Notes under the pieces: model-generated | Database searches by the model: none | Seen by the model: only the letters and a program-made list of their open reading frames with translations | What the model was told of the DNA's origin: nothing | Made by a program: the position numbers and the translations under genes | From: CAWDAQ01 sp963800325 | Lineage (GTDB): Bacteria > Actinomycetota > Actinomycetes > Actinomycetales > Dermatophilaceae | Length of the DNA: 64,000 nucleotides | Assembly (NCBI GenBank): GCA_963800325.1 | Contig: CAWDAQ010000003.1 | Coordinates: 372,001-436,000 of the forward strand | Direction of reading: 5' to 3' | Shown here: positions 26,542 to 34,779 of the stretch, in pieces | Numbering within the stretch: position 1 is the stretch's first letter | Layout: the number at the start of each line of letters is the position of its first letter

Positions 26542-26854
26542 CCGACCCGCGCTCCCGACGGTCCCTGTCCTCACGGTCCGGGTCCTCGCCCTCCGGGGCG
26601 TCCCCCGAGTCCGGGGCGTCCTCGGCGTCCGGACCCGCGTCGGTGGCCTCGGCGTCCGGACCCGCGTCGCCGTCCTCGGACCGGCCGCGGGTGCGCTCCT
26701 CGAGCTCGCGCTGGCGACGGCGGGCCTCGTAGGACATCCGCCGCATCCGGGCGTTCATGTTCCGCATGAGCAGCCAGAGCGCGACCGCGAGGACGAAGAA
26801 CGCGGCGAAGCCCCACAGCCCCGGGGAGACGAGCGTGCTGGGTGCGCCGTTCAC
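26525..26854 (-). CDS. Small membrane-anchored protein of unknown function with acidic tail
   Basis: A 109-residue protein I do not recognise. One transmembrane helix (about residues 12-32, LWGFAAFFVLAVALWLLM) is followed by a basic helix rich in Met, Arg and Glu, then a 50-residue acidic tail. Part of the tail is a duplicated DNA unit encoding DAGPDAE twice. Its GTG overlaps the mca stop as GTGA, so it is translated with mca. The 3' end overlaps the convergent hemolysin-III gene by 17 bp. Confidence 0.7.
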   Translation of the reverse strand: MNGAPSTLVSPGLWGFAAFFVLAVALWLLMRNMNARMRRMSYEARRRQRELEERTRGRSEDGDAGPDAEATDAGPDAEDAPDSGDAPEGEDPDREDRDRRERGSVSRRP

Positions 26855-27789
26855 TGCTCCTGCGCCACCCTGCCGTCGTAGGCCACCCGGAGGTCGCCGC
26901 TCGTCGCCATCCGCTCGGCCTCGGCGACGTCGCGCAGGCCGGCGAACAGGTCGTCCTCCCCGTCGACCACCGGGACGTAGGAGACCGCCGCCTCGTACTC
27001 CTCGGTGCGCCAGAGCCGGGCCTGGGTCTCGCGGGGCACGTGGAAGAACGTGCCGTCGGGGTCGACCTGGGTGGCGTGGGCGAGCAGGGCCCGGTCCCGG
27101 CGCTCGAACCAGTCCGCGCAGTCGACGCGGGTGGTGATCCGCCGCTCCTGCCGGTCCTCCCACCGGGTGAGCCACTCCTCGAAGGGGCTCTCGCCGGTCT
27201 CGGCGAGCAGGTGCTCGTGGAAGGTCTGCAGCCGTTCCTTGGTGAAGATGTGGTTGTAGTAGATCTTCAGCGGCTGCCACGGCGGGCCGGCGTGCGGGAA
27301 CGCCTGTGGGTCCCCGGCGGCCTCGAAGGCCGCCATCGACACGGTGTGGCACATGACGTGGTCGGGGTGGGGATAGCCGCCCTGCTCGTCGTAGGTCGTC
27401 ATCACGTGCGGGCGGAAGCGGCGGACCTCGCGCACGAGCGCCTCGGTCGTCACCGACAGCGGCTCGAGGGCGAAGCAGCCCTCGGGCAGCGGCGGCGGCG
27501 GGTCGCCCTCGGGGAGGCCGGAGTCGACGAACCCGAGCCACGTGTGCGAGACGCCGAGGATCTCCCGGGCACGGGCCATCTCGACCCGGCGGAGCTGGAC
27601 GAGGTCGCGCCGGACCACGGGGTCGTCCTTCAGCCGCGGGTTGAGGATGTCCCCGCGCTCGCCGCCGGTGCACGAGACGACGAGGACCTCGGCGCCCTTG
27701 TCGACGTACTTGGCCATCGTGGCCGCGCCCTTGCTCGACTCGTCGTCGGGGTGGGCGTGGACAGCCATGAGCCGCAGGCGTTCTGCCAC
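26851..27789 (-). CDS. mca: Mycothiol S-conjugate amidase
   Basis: A 312-residue LmbE-family metalloamidase. The zinc motif AHPDDE is at residues 12-17 and the second histidine block GGYPHPDHVMCH is present. It cleaves mycothiol conjugates to detoxify electrophiles, and mycothiol is specific to actinobacteria. The GTG at 27789 is chosen for its GGAAGG site and because translation then starts VAERLRLMAVHAHPDD, as in homologues. The neighbours DUF4307 and greA are the usual ones. Confidence 0.92.
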   Translation of the reverse strand: MAERLRLMAVHAHPDDESSKGAATMAKYVDKGAEVLVVSCTGGERGDILNPRLKDDPVVRRDLVQLRRVEMARAREILGVSHTWLGFVDSGLPEGDPPPPLPEGCFALEPLSVTTEALVREVRRFRPHVMTTYDEQGGYPHPDHVMCHTVSMAAFEAAGDPQAFPHAGPPWQPLKIYYNHIFTKERLQTFHEHLLAETGESPFEEWLTRWEDRQERRITTRVDCADWFERRDRALLAHATQVDPDGTFFHVPRETQARLWRTEEYEAAVSYVPVVDGEDDLFAGLRDVAEAERMATSGDLRVAYDGRVAQEQ

Positions 27790-27906
27790 TTCGCAACCTT
27801 CCTGGTCCAGGGGTGTGGGGGTCATCGACAATGGACTCGTTCCATCCTCTCACCACGCCGGTGGGCGACCCGATCCGGAAGGCCCGTTCCCGATGAGCGA
27901 CCCCCG

Positions 27907-28287
27907 ATGACCGACGACGACCGCCCGCGACGGCCTGCCCGTCGCCGCCCACGCCGCGGCCTGGTGCTGGGAAGCATCGGCGTCGGGCTCGGGGTCGTGC
28001 TCGCGGTCTGGCTCGCCCTCGCCAACTCCCTCGGTGCGGTGACGTGGACCGACACGGGCTACGTCGTCAACGGGGACCGGAGCGTCACGGTCACCTTCGA
28101 CGTCCACCGGCCCGCGGGCACGGCGGTGCGCTGCACCGTCCGGGCCCTCGACAAGCGCTTCGGCGCCGTGGGCACCAAGGACGTCGACATTCCCGCCGGG
28201 GCCGAGCCGTCGGTCAGCCGGCGGGTCACGGTGCGCACGACGGCCCGCGCGGTGACCGGGACCGTGAAGCGGTGCGAGGCGATGTAG
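27907..28287 (+). CDS. DUF4307 membrane protein
   Basis: A 126-residue protein: an arginine-rich N-terminus, one transmembrane helix (about residues 18-42) and an extracytoplasmic beta-rich domain (TWTDTGYVVNGDRSVTVTFDVHRP...). It matches DUF4307, found between mca and greA in many actinobacteria; its function is not known. It is divergent from mca. Confidence 0.85.
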   Translation: MTDDDRPRRPARRRPRRGLVLGSIGVGLGVVLAVWLALANSLGAVTWTDTGYVVNGDRSVTVTFDVHRPAGTAVRCTVRALDKRFGAVGTKDVDIPAGAEPSVSRRVTVRTTARAVTGTVKRCEAM

Positions 28288-28326
28288 TCCCCGTCGCGGA
28301 ATCTGGGGTGCGGGGCCCCGGTTTGT

Positions 28327-28332
28327 TAGACT
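28327..28332 (+). promoter_or_regulatory. -10 box upstream of greA
   Basis: TAGACT in TTGTTAGACTGG. The start codon is 170 nt away, so unlike most units here greA has a long leader. Confidence 0.6.
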
Positions 28333-28346
28333 GGGGCCTTCACGAC

Positions 28347-28378
28347 GTGGGTCTGGACCGGTCCTGGTCCGGACCCAC
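28347..28378 (+). other. Hairpin in the greA leader
   Basis: GTGGGTC-U-GGACC pairs with GGUCC-G-GACCCAC: 13 bp including one U-G, with a 6-nt loop, starting about 8 nt after the predicted transcription start. It may stabilise the 5' end or act as an attenuator. Confidence 0.6.
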
Positions 28379-28502
28379 ATGCGTACGGCGCGCCGTGAGC
28401 AAGGGACCGATGCGAGACCGTCCCCCACAGGCGACGCACCAGCAGCTGCAGCCCCGTGCCCGGCCGAGCGCCGAGGGCACGGGCGACGACAAGGAGTGTC
28501 AC

Positions 28503-28994
28503 GTGAGCGAGACCGCGACCACGACGTCGTTCCTCACCCGGGAGGCCTACGACCGTCTCAAGGCAGAGCTGACCCAGCTCTCCGGCCCCGGCCGCACCGA
28601 GATCGCGAAGAAGATCGAGGCGGCCCGCGAGGAAGGCGACCTGAAGGAGAACGGCGGGTACCACGCCGCCAAGGAGGAGCAGGGCAAGATGGAGGCCCGC
28701 ATCCGCCAGCTCACCCAGCTCCTCGAGAACGCGAAGATCGGCGAGGCGCCCCAGGACACCGGCGTCGTCTCGCCCGGCATGGTCGTGACGGTGGAGATGT
28801 TCGGCGACGAGGAGACCTTCCTCCTCGGCTCCCGCGAGAGCGCGGAGGGCACCGACCTGCAGGTCTTCTCCGAGCAGTCCCCGCTCGGCGCCGGGATCCT
28901 CGGGAAGAAGGTCGGCGAGACGACCTCCTACGAGGCCCCCAACGGCAAGTCGATCGACGTCACCATCGTCAGCGCCAAGCCCTACGCCGGCTGA
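28503..28994 (+). CDS. greA: Transcription elongation factor GreA
   Basis: A 163-residue factor. The N-terminal coiled-coil domain has the acidic tip AREEGDLKENGGYHAAKEEQ that reaches the RNA polymerase active site; the C-terminal domain contains SPLGAGILGKKVGE. It rescues backtracked polymerase by stimulating transcript cleavage. The GTG at 28503 has an AAGGAG site 7 nt upstream. Confidence 0.97.
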   Translation: MSETATTTSFLTREAYDRLKAELTQLSGPGRTEIAKKIEAAREEGDLKENGGYHAAKEEQGKMEARIRQLTQLLENAKIGEAPQDTGVVSPGMVVTVEMFGDEETFLLGSRESAEGTDLQVFSEQSPLGAGILGKKVGETTSYEAPNGKSIDVTIVSAKPYAG

Positions 28995-29022
28995 CCCCCC
29001 TCCCCCCCAGAGGGTCCCCACT

Positions 29023-29099
29023 CCGCACTTCGTGCCCGCCCGGCCGGACACAACGGTCACGGCCGGCGTCGACCGCGGCCGAACGGGCACGAAGTGCGG
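29023..29099. terminator. Large palindrome between greA and the ABC transporter (probable bidirectional terminator)
   Basis: CCGCACTTCGTGCCCG (29023-29038) pairs perfectly over 16 bp with 29084-29099; the 45-nt interior contains further GGCCG/CGGCC pairs. It lies between convergent genes. Its arm sequence differs from the GCGTCCGCA repeats, so it is a second palindrome type. Confidence 0.7.
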
Positions 29100-29116
29100 G
29101 ATCGGGGCTCGCGTGG

Positions 29117-29911
29117 TCAGCGGCTGACCGCGCGCCGGTACTCCCGGATCGACAGCGGCGCGAACACCGCGACGACCGCCGCTGCCCAGCCCAGGGCGTA
29201 GACCGCCGGGTGCTGCAGCGCCCACGTCGTCGGCTCGGGTGCCCCCGGTGGCACGTTGCCGAACAGCTCCCGGGCCGCGGCGGTGACCGCCGAGACCGGG
29301 TTCCACTCCGCGAACACCCGGAAGACCACCGGCAGGCTCTCGGTCTGCACGAACGTGTTCGCGATGAACGTCAGCGGGAAGATGACGAGGAACGCGGCGT
29401 TGTTGACGATCTCGACGCTGCCCACCTTCATCCCGACCAGCGCCATGACCCACGACATGGCGTAGGCGAACGCGAGCAGGACGAGGAAGCCCCCGAACGC
29501 CTCGAGGACCGAGGTGTGGATCCGCCACCCGACGACGAACCCGGTCACGCCCATGACGACGAGCACGAGGACGTTGTTGACGAGGTCGGAGAACGTCCGT
29601 CCGACGAGGACCGCGGAGTCGGCCATGGGCAGCGAGCGGAACCGGTCGATGATGCCCTTCTGCATGTCGTCGGCCAGGCCCGTCCCGGTGATCGTCGCGC
29701 CGAACACGACGGTCTGGGCGAACACCCCGGGCAGGAGGTACTCGCGGTAGTTGCCGCCCGGGATCGAGATCGCGGCACCGAAGACGTAGCCGAAGAGGAC
29801 GATGAACATGATCGGCTGCAGCGTGGTGAACACGATGAGCTCGGGCAGCCTGCCGATCTTGAGGATGTTGCGACGGGCGACGACGAGGCCGTCGGCGAGG
29901 AAGGTGCTCAC
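29117..29911 (-). CDS. ABC-2 type exporter permease (DrrB-like)
   Basis: A 264-residue protein with about six transmembrane helices and the ABC-2 permease pattern: QPIMFIVLFGYVFGAAI, the FRSLPMADSAVLVGRTFSD cytoplasmic loop that contacts the ATPase, and FANTFVQTESLP-like loops. It resembles the daunorubicin-resistance permease family. Its start overlaps the ATPase stop (ATGA). Substrate unknown. Confidence 0.9.
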   Translation of the reverse strand: MSTFLADGLVVARRNILKIGRLPELIVFTTLQPIMFIVLFGYVFGAAISIPGGNYREYLLPGVFAQTVVFGATITGTGLADDMQKGIIDRFRSLPMADSAVLVGRTFSDLVNNVLVLVVMGVTGFVVGWRIHTSVLEAFGGFLVLLAFAYAMSWVMALVGMKVGSVEIVNNAAFLVIFPLTFIANTFVQTESLPVVFRVFAEWNPVSAVTAAARELFGNVPPGAPEPTTWALQHPAVYALGWAAAVVAVFAPLSIREYRRAVSR

Positions 29912-30972
29912 GGCGCCACCCCGCTGACCCGGTCCCGGTCCTCCTCGTCCTCACCGGGGGCCGCGGGGCCGCCCGAGCCGTCCGAGCCGTCCGAGCCGTC
30001 CGGGCCACGGGAGCCGTCCTGCTGCCCGGCGCCGCCGGTCGCGTGACCGGTCAGCTGGAGGAAGGCGTCGTCGAGGGTCGGCCGCCGGATCCCGATGTCC
30101 TGGACCGCGAGCCCGGCGGCGTCGAGCCGGCGGACGGTGTCGACGAGCGCCCTGGTGCCGCCGCTGACCGGGACCGTCACCCGCCGGGTGTGGTGGTCGA
30201 CCTCCGCGTCGGCTCCGCAGGCCCGGGCGAGCATGTCGCGGACCTCCTCGAGGCGGGCGGCGTCCTCGACGACGAGCTCGAGCCGCTCCCCGCCGACCAT
30301 CGTCTTCAGCTCGTCCGCCGTGCCCTCGGCGATGACGCGCCCGTGGTCGACGACGACGATGTTGTCGGCGAGCTGGTCGGCCTCCTCGAGGTACTGGGTG
30401 GTCAGCAGCAGCGACGTCCCCCCGTGGACCAGGCCGCGGATCACCCGCCACATGTCACCGCGGCTGCGGGGGTCCAGCCCCGTCGTCGGCTCGTCGAGGA
30501 AGAGCACGGGCGGCCGGGCGACGAGGGCGCCGGCGAGGTCGAGCCTGCGGCGCATGCCGCCGGAGTAGGTCTTGACCAGCCGGCTCCCCGCCTCGGTGAG
30601 GTCGAAGGCCTCCAGCAGCTCGCGGGCCCGGGCCCGGGACCGGGACCGGCCGAGGTGGTAGAGCCGGCCGACCATGTCGAGGTTCTCGAAGCCGGTCAGG
30701 TGCTCGTCGACCGCGGCGTACTGCCCGGAGACCCCGATGCGGCGGCGGACCCGGCGGGGGTCGGCGAGCACGTCGACGCCGGCGACCTCGGCGCGGCCGG
30801 CGTCGGGACGCAGCAGGGTCGTGAGCACGCGCACGCTCGTGGTCTTGCCGGCGCCGTTCGGGCCGAGCACGCCGAGCACGCTGCCCTCGGGCACGCGCAT
30901 GCTCAGCTCGTCGAGTGCGGTCACGTCCCCGTAGCGCTTGACGAGTCCCTCGGCGATGACGGCGTCTGTCAC
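29908..30972 (-). CDS. ABC transporter ATP-binding protein (DrrA-like)
   Basis: A 354-residue ATPase. Walker A GPNGAGKTT, signature YSGGMRRRLDLAG, Walker B VLFLDEPTTGLDP and the DrrA-type C-terminal domain are all present. The last 40 residues are low complexity: a nine-base unit encoding GSD is repeated in tandem, then an acidic run. GTG at 30972 is preferred because a CATCGT box lies 7 nt upstream. With the permease it forms a two-gene exporter. Confidence 0.92.
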   Translation of the reverse strand: MTDAVIAEGLVKRYGDVTALDELSMRVPEGSVLGVLGPNGAGKTTSVRVLTTLLRPDAGRAEVAGVDVLADPRRVRRRIGVSGQYAAVDEHLTGFENLDMVGRLYHLGRSRSRARARELLEAFDLTEAGSRLVKTYSGGMRRRLDLAGALVARPPVLFLDEPTTGLDPRSRGDMWRVIRGLVHGGTSLLLTTQYLEEADQLADNIVVVDHGRVIAEGTADELKTMVGGERLELVVEDAARLEEVRDMLARACGADAEVDHHTRRVTVPVSGGTRALVDTVRRLDAAGLAVQDIGIRRPTLDDAFLQLTGHATGGAGQQDGSRGPDGSDGSDGSGGPAAPGEDEEDRDRVSGVAP

Positions 30973-30979
30973 GCGACCA

Positions 30980-30985
30980 ACGATG
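30980..30985 (-). promoter_or_regulatory. Possible -10 box of leaderless promoter for the DrrA-like ATPase
   Basis: CATCGT on the minus strand, 7 nt before the GTG at 30972. Confidence 0.4.
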
Positions 30986-31038
30986 ACAGAGCCCACCGAC
31001 ACCGGGCGACGGGTTTCCGTTGCGGGGGTGGCGCGAGG

Positions 31039-32262
31039 TCAGTCGAGGTGGACCGCGTAGCCCCGCTCGATGAGGGCGTCGAGGACGGCCTCACGGTGCG
31101 GGAGTCCCTTGGTCTCCAGCCGCACCCCGATCTCCACCTCGTCGACGTGCAGCGAGCTCGCGGTGCGCACGTGCGCGATCTCGAGGACGTTCGCGTCGAC
31201 CTCGGCGCAGTCCGCGAGGAGGCGGGCGAGCGAACCGGGGGCGTCCCGGACCCGGACCCGGAACTCGAGGTAGCGGCCCGCGGCGGCCATGCCGTGCCGG
31301 ATGATCCGCATCATCAGCAGCGGGTCGATGTTGCCCCCGGAGAGGACCGCGACCACCGGGCCCTCCCAGGACTGCTCGCTGCGCTCGAGGAGGTGGGCGA
31401 CCGCGGCCCCGCCGGCGGGCTCGACGACGAGCTTGGCCCGCTCCAGCAGGAAGAGCATGGCCCGCGAGATCCCCTCCTCGGTCACCGTCTCGACCGAGTC
31501 GACGAGCTCGGAGACGATGGAGAACGGGACCCTGCCCGGCATGCCGACGGCGATCCCGTCCGCCATGGTCGACATCCGCGGGCACGCGACGGGCTCGCCC
31601 GCGGCGAGCGAGAGCGGGTAGGCGGCGGCCTGCTCGGCCTGCACGCCGACGATCCGCACCTCGGGACGCAGCGCCCGGACGACGGTGGCGATCCCGGCCG
31701 TGAGCCCGCCGCCTCCGAGGCCGACGACGACGGTGCGCACGTCCGGGCACTGCTCGAGGATCTCCAGCCCGCAGGTGCCCTGCCCGGCGACGATGTCGGC
31801 GTGGTCGAACGGGTGGATGAGCACCGCCCCGGTCTCGGCGGACCACTCCTGGGCGGAGGCGAGGCACTCGTCGATCGTCGTGCCGACCTGCTCGACGGTC
31901 GCGCCGTACCCCCGGGTGGCCGTGAGCTTGGGCATCGACGCGCCGAGCGGCATGTAGACCTTCGCGTCGATCCCGAGCAGCTGGGCGGCGAGCGCGACCC
32001 CCTGGGCGTGGTTGCCCGCGCTCGCCGCGACGACGCCGTTCGCCTTCTCGGTGTCCGACAGCCGCGACATCCGGGTGTAGGCGCCGCGGATCTTGAACGA
32101 GCCGGCCCGCTGGAGGTTCTCGCACTTGAGGTGGACCTCGGCCCCGGCCCGCTGGCTCAGTGCCCGGGAGTACTCCAGCGGGGTGGGGCGGACGACGCCG
32201 TCGAGCAGCTCGCGCGCGGCCCGGACGTCCTCGAGCGTGACGGTGAGGCGCTGGGTGGTCAT
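31039..32262 (-). CDS. ilvA: Threonine ammonia-lyase (threonine dehydratase) with ACT domain
   Basis: A 407-residue fold-type II PLP enzyme. K57 in SFKIRGA binds PLP; the phosphate loop GLGGGGLTAGIA is present. A single C-terminal ACT domain (about 330-405) should give allosteric control. It deaminates threonine to 2-oxobutyrate for isoleucine synthesis, or acts catabolically. It is transcribed from its own leaderless promoter, whose -10 box begins on the stop codon of the GlmL-like gene. Confidence 0.95.
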   Translation of the reverse strand: MTTQRLTVTLEDVRAARELLDGVVRPTPLEYSRALSQRAGAEVHLKCENLQRAGSFKIRGAYTRMSRLSDTEKANGVVAASAGNHAQGVALAAQLLGIDAKVYMPLGASMPKLTATRGYGATVEQVGTTIDECLASAQEWSAETGAVLIHPFDHADIVAGQGTCGLEILEQCPDVRTVVVGLGGGGLTAGIATVVRALRPEVRIVGVQAEQAAAYPLSLAAGEPVACPRMSTMADGIAVGMPGRVPFSIVSELVDSVETVTEEGISRAMLFLLERAKLVVEPAGGAAVAHLLERSEQSWEGPVVAVLSGGNIDPLLMMRIIRHGMAAAGRYLEFRVRVRDAPGSLARLLADCAEVDANVLEIAHVRTASSLHVDEVEIGVRLETKGLPHREAVLDALIERGYAVHLD

Positions 32263-32268
32263 GCTCGA

Positions 32269-32274
32269 AGGCTA
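32269..32274 (-). promoter_or_regulatory. -10 box of leaderless promoter for ilvA, overlapping the upstream stop codon
   Basis: TAGCCT on the minus strand, 6 nt before the ATG at 32262. Its TAG is the stop codon of the GlmL-like gene. Confidence 0.6.
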
Positions 32275-33591
32275 GTCCGGGGCGGGCGCGAGCAGGCGGG
32301 CGACGAGACCGCGTGCCGCGGCGGGGTGGTCGGCGGCGAGCAGACCCACGGCGAACAGCACCGCGTGGGTGTCGACGACCGGCCGCGGCGCTCTCGGAAC
32401 CCGCCAGCCGCCCCCGTGGTCGGCGGTCAGCCCGCCGAGGACGAGCTCGCGCCGTCGTGGGTCGCCGTGGCGCAGGGCGCCGCCGGAGCCGACGAGGAGG
32501 GCGACGTCGGCGAGCGGGCGGGGGGCGGCCGAGTGCCCGTCCGGGCGGCCGTGCCGGCGCGCGGCGAGCAGCACCGCGAGCCGGGCGAGCTCGGACTCGG
32601 CGCCGGCCTCCTCCTCCCCGCGGGGGACGCGTCCGGGGTCGTCCCCGACGACCCCGGCCCAGGCGCGGACCGACTCGCCGACCTCGAGCCCCTCCCGACC
32701 TGCGGCGGCGAGGACGCCCTCGGCGTTCCACCGCATCCCGAGGTCGGCCTCGACGGTGCGGGCGTGCCAGAGCGGGGCGACGACCTCCCGGTGCAGGCTC
32801 GCGTCCTCGCCCTGCGGGGTGATGACCGAGTACACGTCGCTCGTCGCGCCGCCGACGTCGACGACGAGGACGTCGCCGCCCGCGGCGGCCGCGAGCACCT
32901 CGACCCCGGTGAGCACGGCGTCCGGGGTGGCGGCCCGGACGAGGCGGGCGAACTCGGGCCCCCGGGAGAGGCCCTTGCCGCCGATGACGTGCTCGAGGAA
33001 GACCGCGCGGATGGCCGCACGGGCTCCGGCGGGGGCGATGACCCCGATCCGCGGCAGGACGTTGTCGGTGACGACGTGGCGCCGCCCGGTGGCGGCGAGG
33101 GCGTCACCGGCGGCGGCCGCAGCCTGCTCGTTGCCGGCGACGACGACCGGCGCCGTGACCCGCCCGCGGGCGAGCCGGCCGGCGTTGTGGAGCAGGACGT
33201 CGGCGTTGCCGCCGTCGGTGCCGCCGACGAGCAGGACGACGTCGGGCCGGGCGGCCCGCAGGTCGGCGACGTCGGCCCCGCTCATCGGGCCCGCGGCGAC
33301 GTGGACGACGCGGGCCCCGGCGCTCAGGCCGACGCGGTGGCCGGCGTGCGCCGTGACCTCCTCCTCGTACCCGACGACGGCGAGCCGCAGGCCACCGCCT
33401 GCGCTGGAGCACACGAGGGTCTCCCCGGGCGCGCCGCCCATCCGCCGGGCCACGTCGCGCAGGCCGTCGAGGACGTCCGAGCGGGTGGTGGTGCGAACGG
33501 CGTCGACGGCGAGCAGGGCGCCGCTGCTGGTGTCGACGAGGACGCCCTTGGTGTACGTCGAGCCGACGTCGACGCAGAGCGCGGTGCTCAG
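32272..33591 (-). CDS. GlmL/MutL-family ASKHA ATPase, orphan, apparent CTG start
   Basis: A 439-residue protein of the glutamate mutase L family, unrelated to DNA-repair MutL. The first strand ALCVDVGSTYTKG and the later VLVVDVGGATSDVYSV are the two phosphate-binding loops of the actin/hsp70-like fold. In glutamate mutase operons GlmL is thought to act as a chaperone/reactivase, but no mutase subunits are in this window. No ATG, GTG or TTG lies near the conserved N-terminus. A CTG at 33591 overlaps the metB stop as CTGA and would begin the protein as (M)STALCVDVGS. Confidence 0.8.
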   Translation of the reverse strand: MSTALCVDVGSTYTKGVLVDTSSGALLAVDAVRTTTRSDVLDGLRDVARRMGGAPGETLVCSSAGGGLRLAVVGYEEEVTAHAGHRVGLSAGARVVHVAAGPMSGADVADLRAARPDVVLLVGGTDGGNADVLLHNAGRLARGRVTAPVVVAGNEQAAAAAGDALAATGRRHVVTDNVLPRIGVIAPAGARAAIRAVFLEHVIGGKGLSRGPEFARLVRAATPDAVLTGVEVLAAAAGGDVLVVDVGGATSDVYSVITPQGEDASLHREVVAPLWHARTVEADLGMRWNAEGVLAAAGREGLEVGESVRAWAGVVGDDPGRVPRGEEEAGAESELARLAVLLAARRHGRPDGHSAAPRPLADVALLVGSGGALRHGDPRRRELVLGGLTADHGGGWRVPRAPRPVVDTHAVLFAVGLLAADHPAAARGLVARLLAPAPD

Positions 33592-34766
33592 GCGAGCCGG
33601 TCCAGGGCCTGCGCGAGGTCGGCGACGAGGTCCTCGACGTCCTCGATCCCCACCGAGAGCCGGACGAGGTCGGCGGGCACCTCGAGCTCGGTGCCGCGGA
33701 CGGACGCGTGCGTCATCCGGGCGGGGTGCTCGATGAGCGACTCGACCCCGCCGAGGGACTCCCCGAGGGTCCACAGCTCGGTCTCGCCGCAGACCTTGAC
33801 GGCCACGTCCTCGCCGGCGCGCAGCTGGAAGGAGACCATCCCGCCGAAGCGTCGCATCTGGCGGGCCGCCACGTCGTGGTTCGGGTGGCCCGGCAGCCCG
33901 GGGTAGTGGACCGCGCTGACGCCGGGGTGGCCGGAGAGGAACTCGACGACCCGCTCGGCGTTGGTGCAGTGCTGCTCCATGCGCACCCCGAGCGTCTTCA
34001 GGCCGCGCAGCACGAGCCAGCTGTCGAACGGCCCGGCGACGGCGCCCATCGAGTTCTGGTGGAACGCGATCCTCTCTGCGGTGTCCTCGAACCCGGGGAC
34101 GGTGATGCCGGCCCGGGTGACGACGACCCCGCCGACGACGTCGCTGTGCCCGCCGGCGTACTTCGTCGCGCTGTGGACGACGACGTCCGCGCCGAGCTCG
34201 ATCGGCTGCTGGAGGTAGGGCGAGGCGAACGTGTTGTCGACGACGAGCAGGGCCCCCGCGTCGTGGGCGACCCCGGCGAGCGCCGCGATGTCCGCGACGC
34301 CGAGCAGCGGGTTGGTCGGGGTCTCGACCCAGACCATCCGGGTCTCCGGCCGGATCGCCGCCCGGACGGACTCGACGTCGGCGACCCGGGCGATGGAGTG
34401 CTCCAGGCCCCAGCCGGTGAGGACCTTGGCGAAGAGGCGGAAGGTGCCGCCGTAGGCGTCGGAGGGGATGACGACGTGGTCGCCGGGCGAGAGCACGGCC
34501 CGCAGCAGGGTGTCCTGGCCGGCGAGCCCGGAGGCGAAGGCGAACGCGACCTCCCCGCCCTCGAGGGAGGCGAAGCACTCCTCGAGCGCGGTCCGGGTCG
34601 GGTTGGCCGAGCGGGAGTACTCGTAGCCGGCGCGGAACCCGCCGATGCCGTCCTGCTTGTAGGTCGAGACCTGGTAGATCGGGGTGACCACCGCCCCCGT
34701 CGTCGGGTCGGGGTCCTGGCCGGCGTGGATGGCCCGGGAGCTGAAGCCGAGCTGGTGCTGCGTCAT
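33588..34766 (-). CDS. metB: Cystathionine gamma-synthase (trans-sulfuration PLP enzyme)
   Basis: A 392-residue Cys/Met-metabolism PLP enzyme. The PLP lysine is K202 in HSATKYAGGHSD; YSRSANPTRTALEE and VETPTNPLLGVADI are family landmarks. It condenses an activated homoserine with cysteine, or cleaves cystathionine. Cystathionine beta-synthase is encoded at 54.8 kb, so a reverse transsulfuration role (gamma-lyase activity) is also possible. It starts 7 nt after a TAGCCT box. Confidence 0.92.
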   Translation of the reverse strand: MTQHQLGFSSRAIHAGQDPDPTTGAVVTPIYQVSTYKQDGIGGFRAGYEYSRSANPTRTALEECFASLEGGEVAFAFASGLAGQDTLLRAVLSPGDHVVIPSDAYGGTFRLFAKVLTGWGLEHSIARVADVESVRAAIRPETRMVWVETPTNPLLGVADIAALAGVAHDAGALLVVDNTFASPYLQQPIELGADVVVHSATKYAGGHSDVVGGVVVTRAGITVPGFEDTAERIAFHQNSMGAVAGPFDSWLVLRGLKTLGVRMEQHCTNAERVVEFLSGHPGVSAVHYPGLPGHPNHDVAARQMRRFGGMVSFQLRAGEDVAVKVCGETELWTLGESLGGVESLIEHPARMTHASVRGTELEVPADLVRLSVGIEDVEDLVADLAQALDRLA

Positions 34767-34773
34767 GCGGCCA

Positions 34774-34779
34774 AGGCTA
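34774..34779 (-). promoter_or_regulatory. -10 box of leaderless promoter for metB
   Basis: TAGCCT on the minus strand, 7 nt before the ATG at 34766. It overlaps the TAG stop codon of the MFS gene (34779-34777). Confidence 0.6.

Noticed and set aside
32272..33591. DNA mismatch-repair MutL
   Set aside because: The sequence has actin-like phosphate loops and matches glutamate mutase L; GHKL ATPase motifs are absent.
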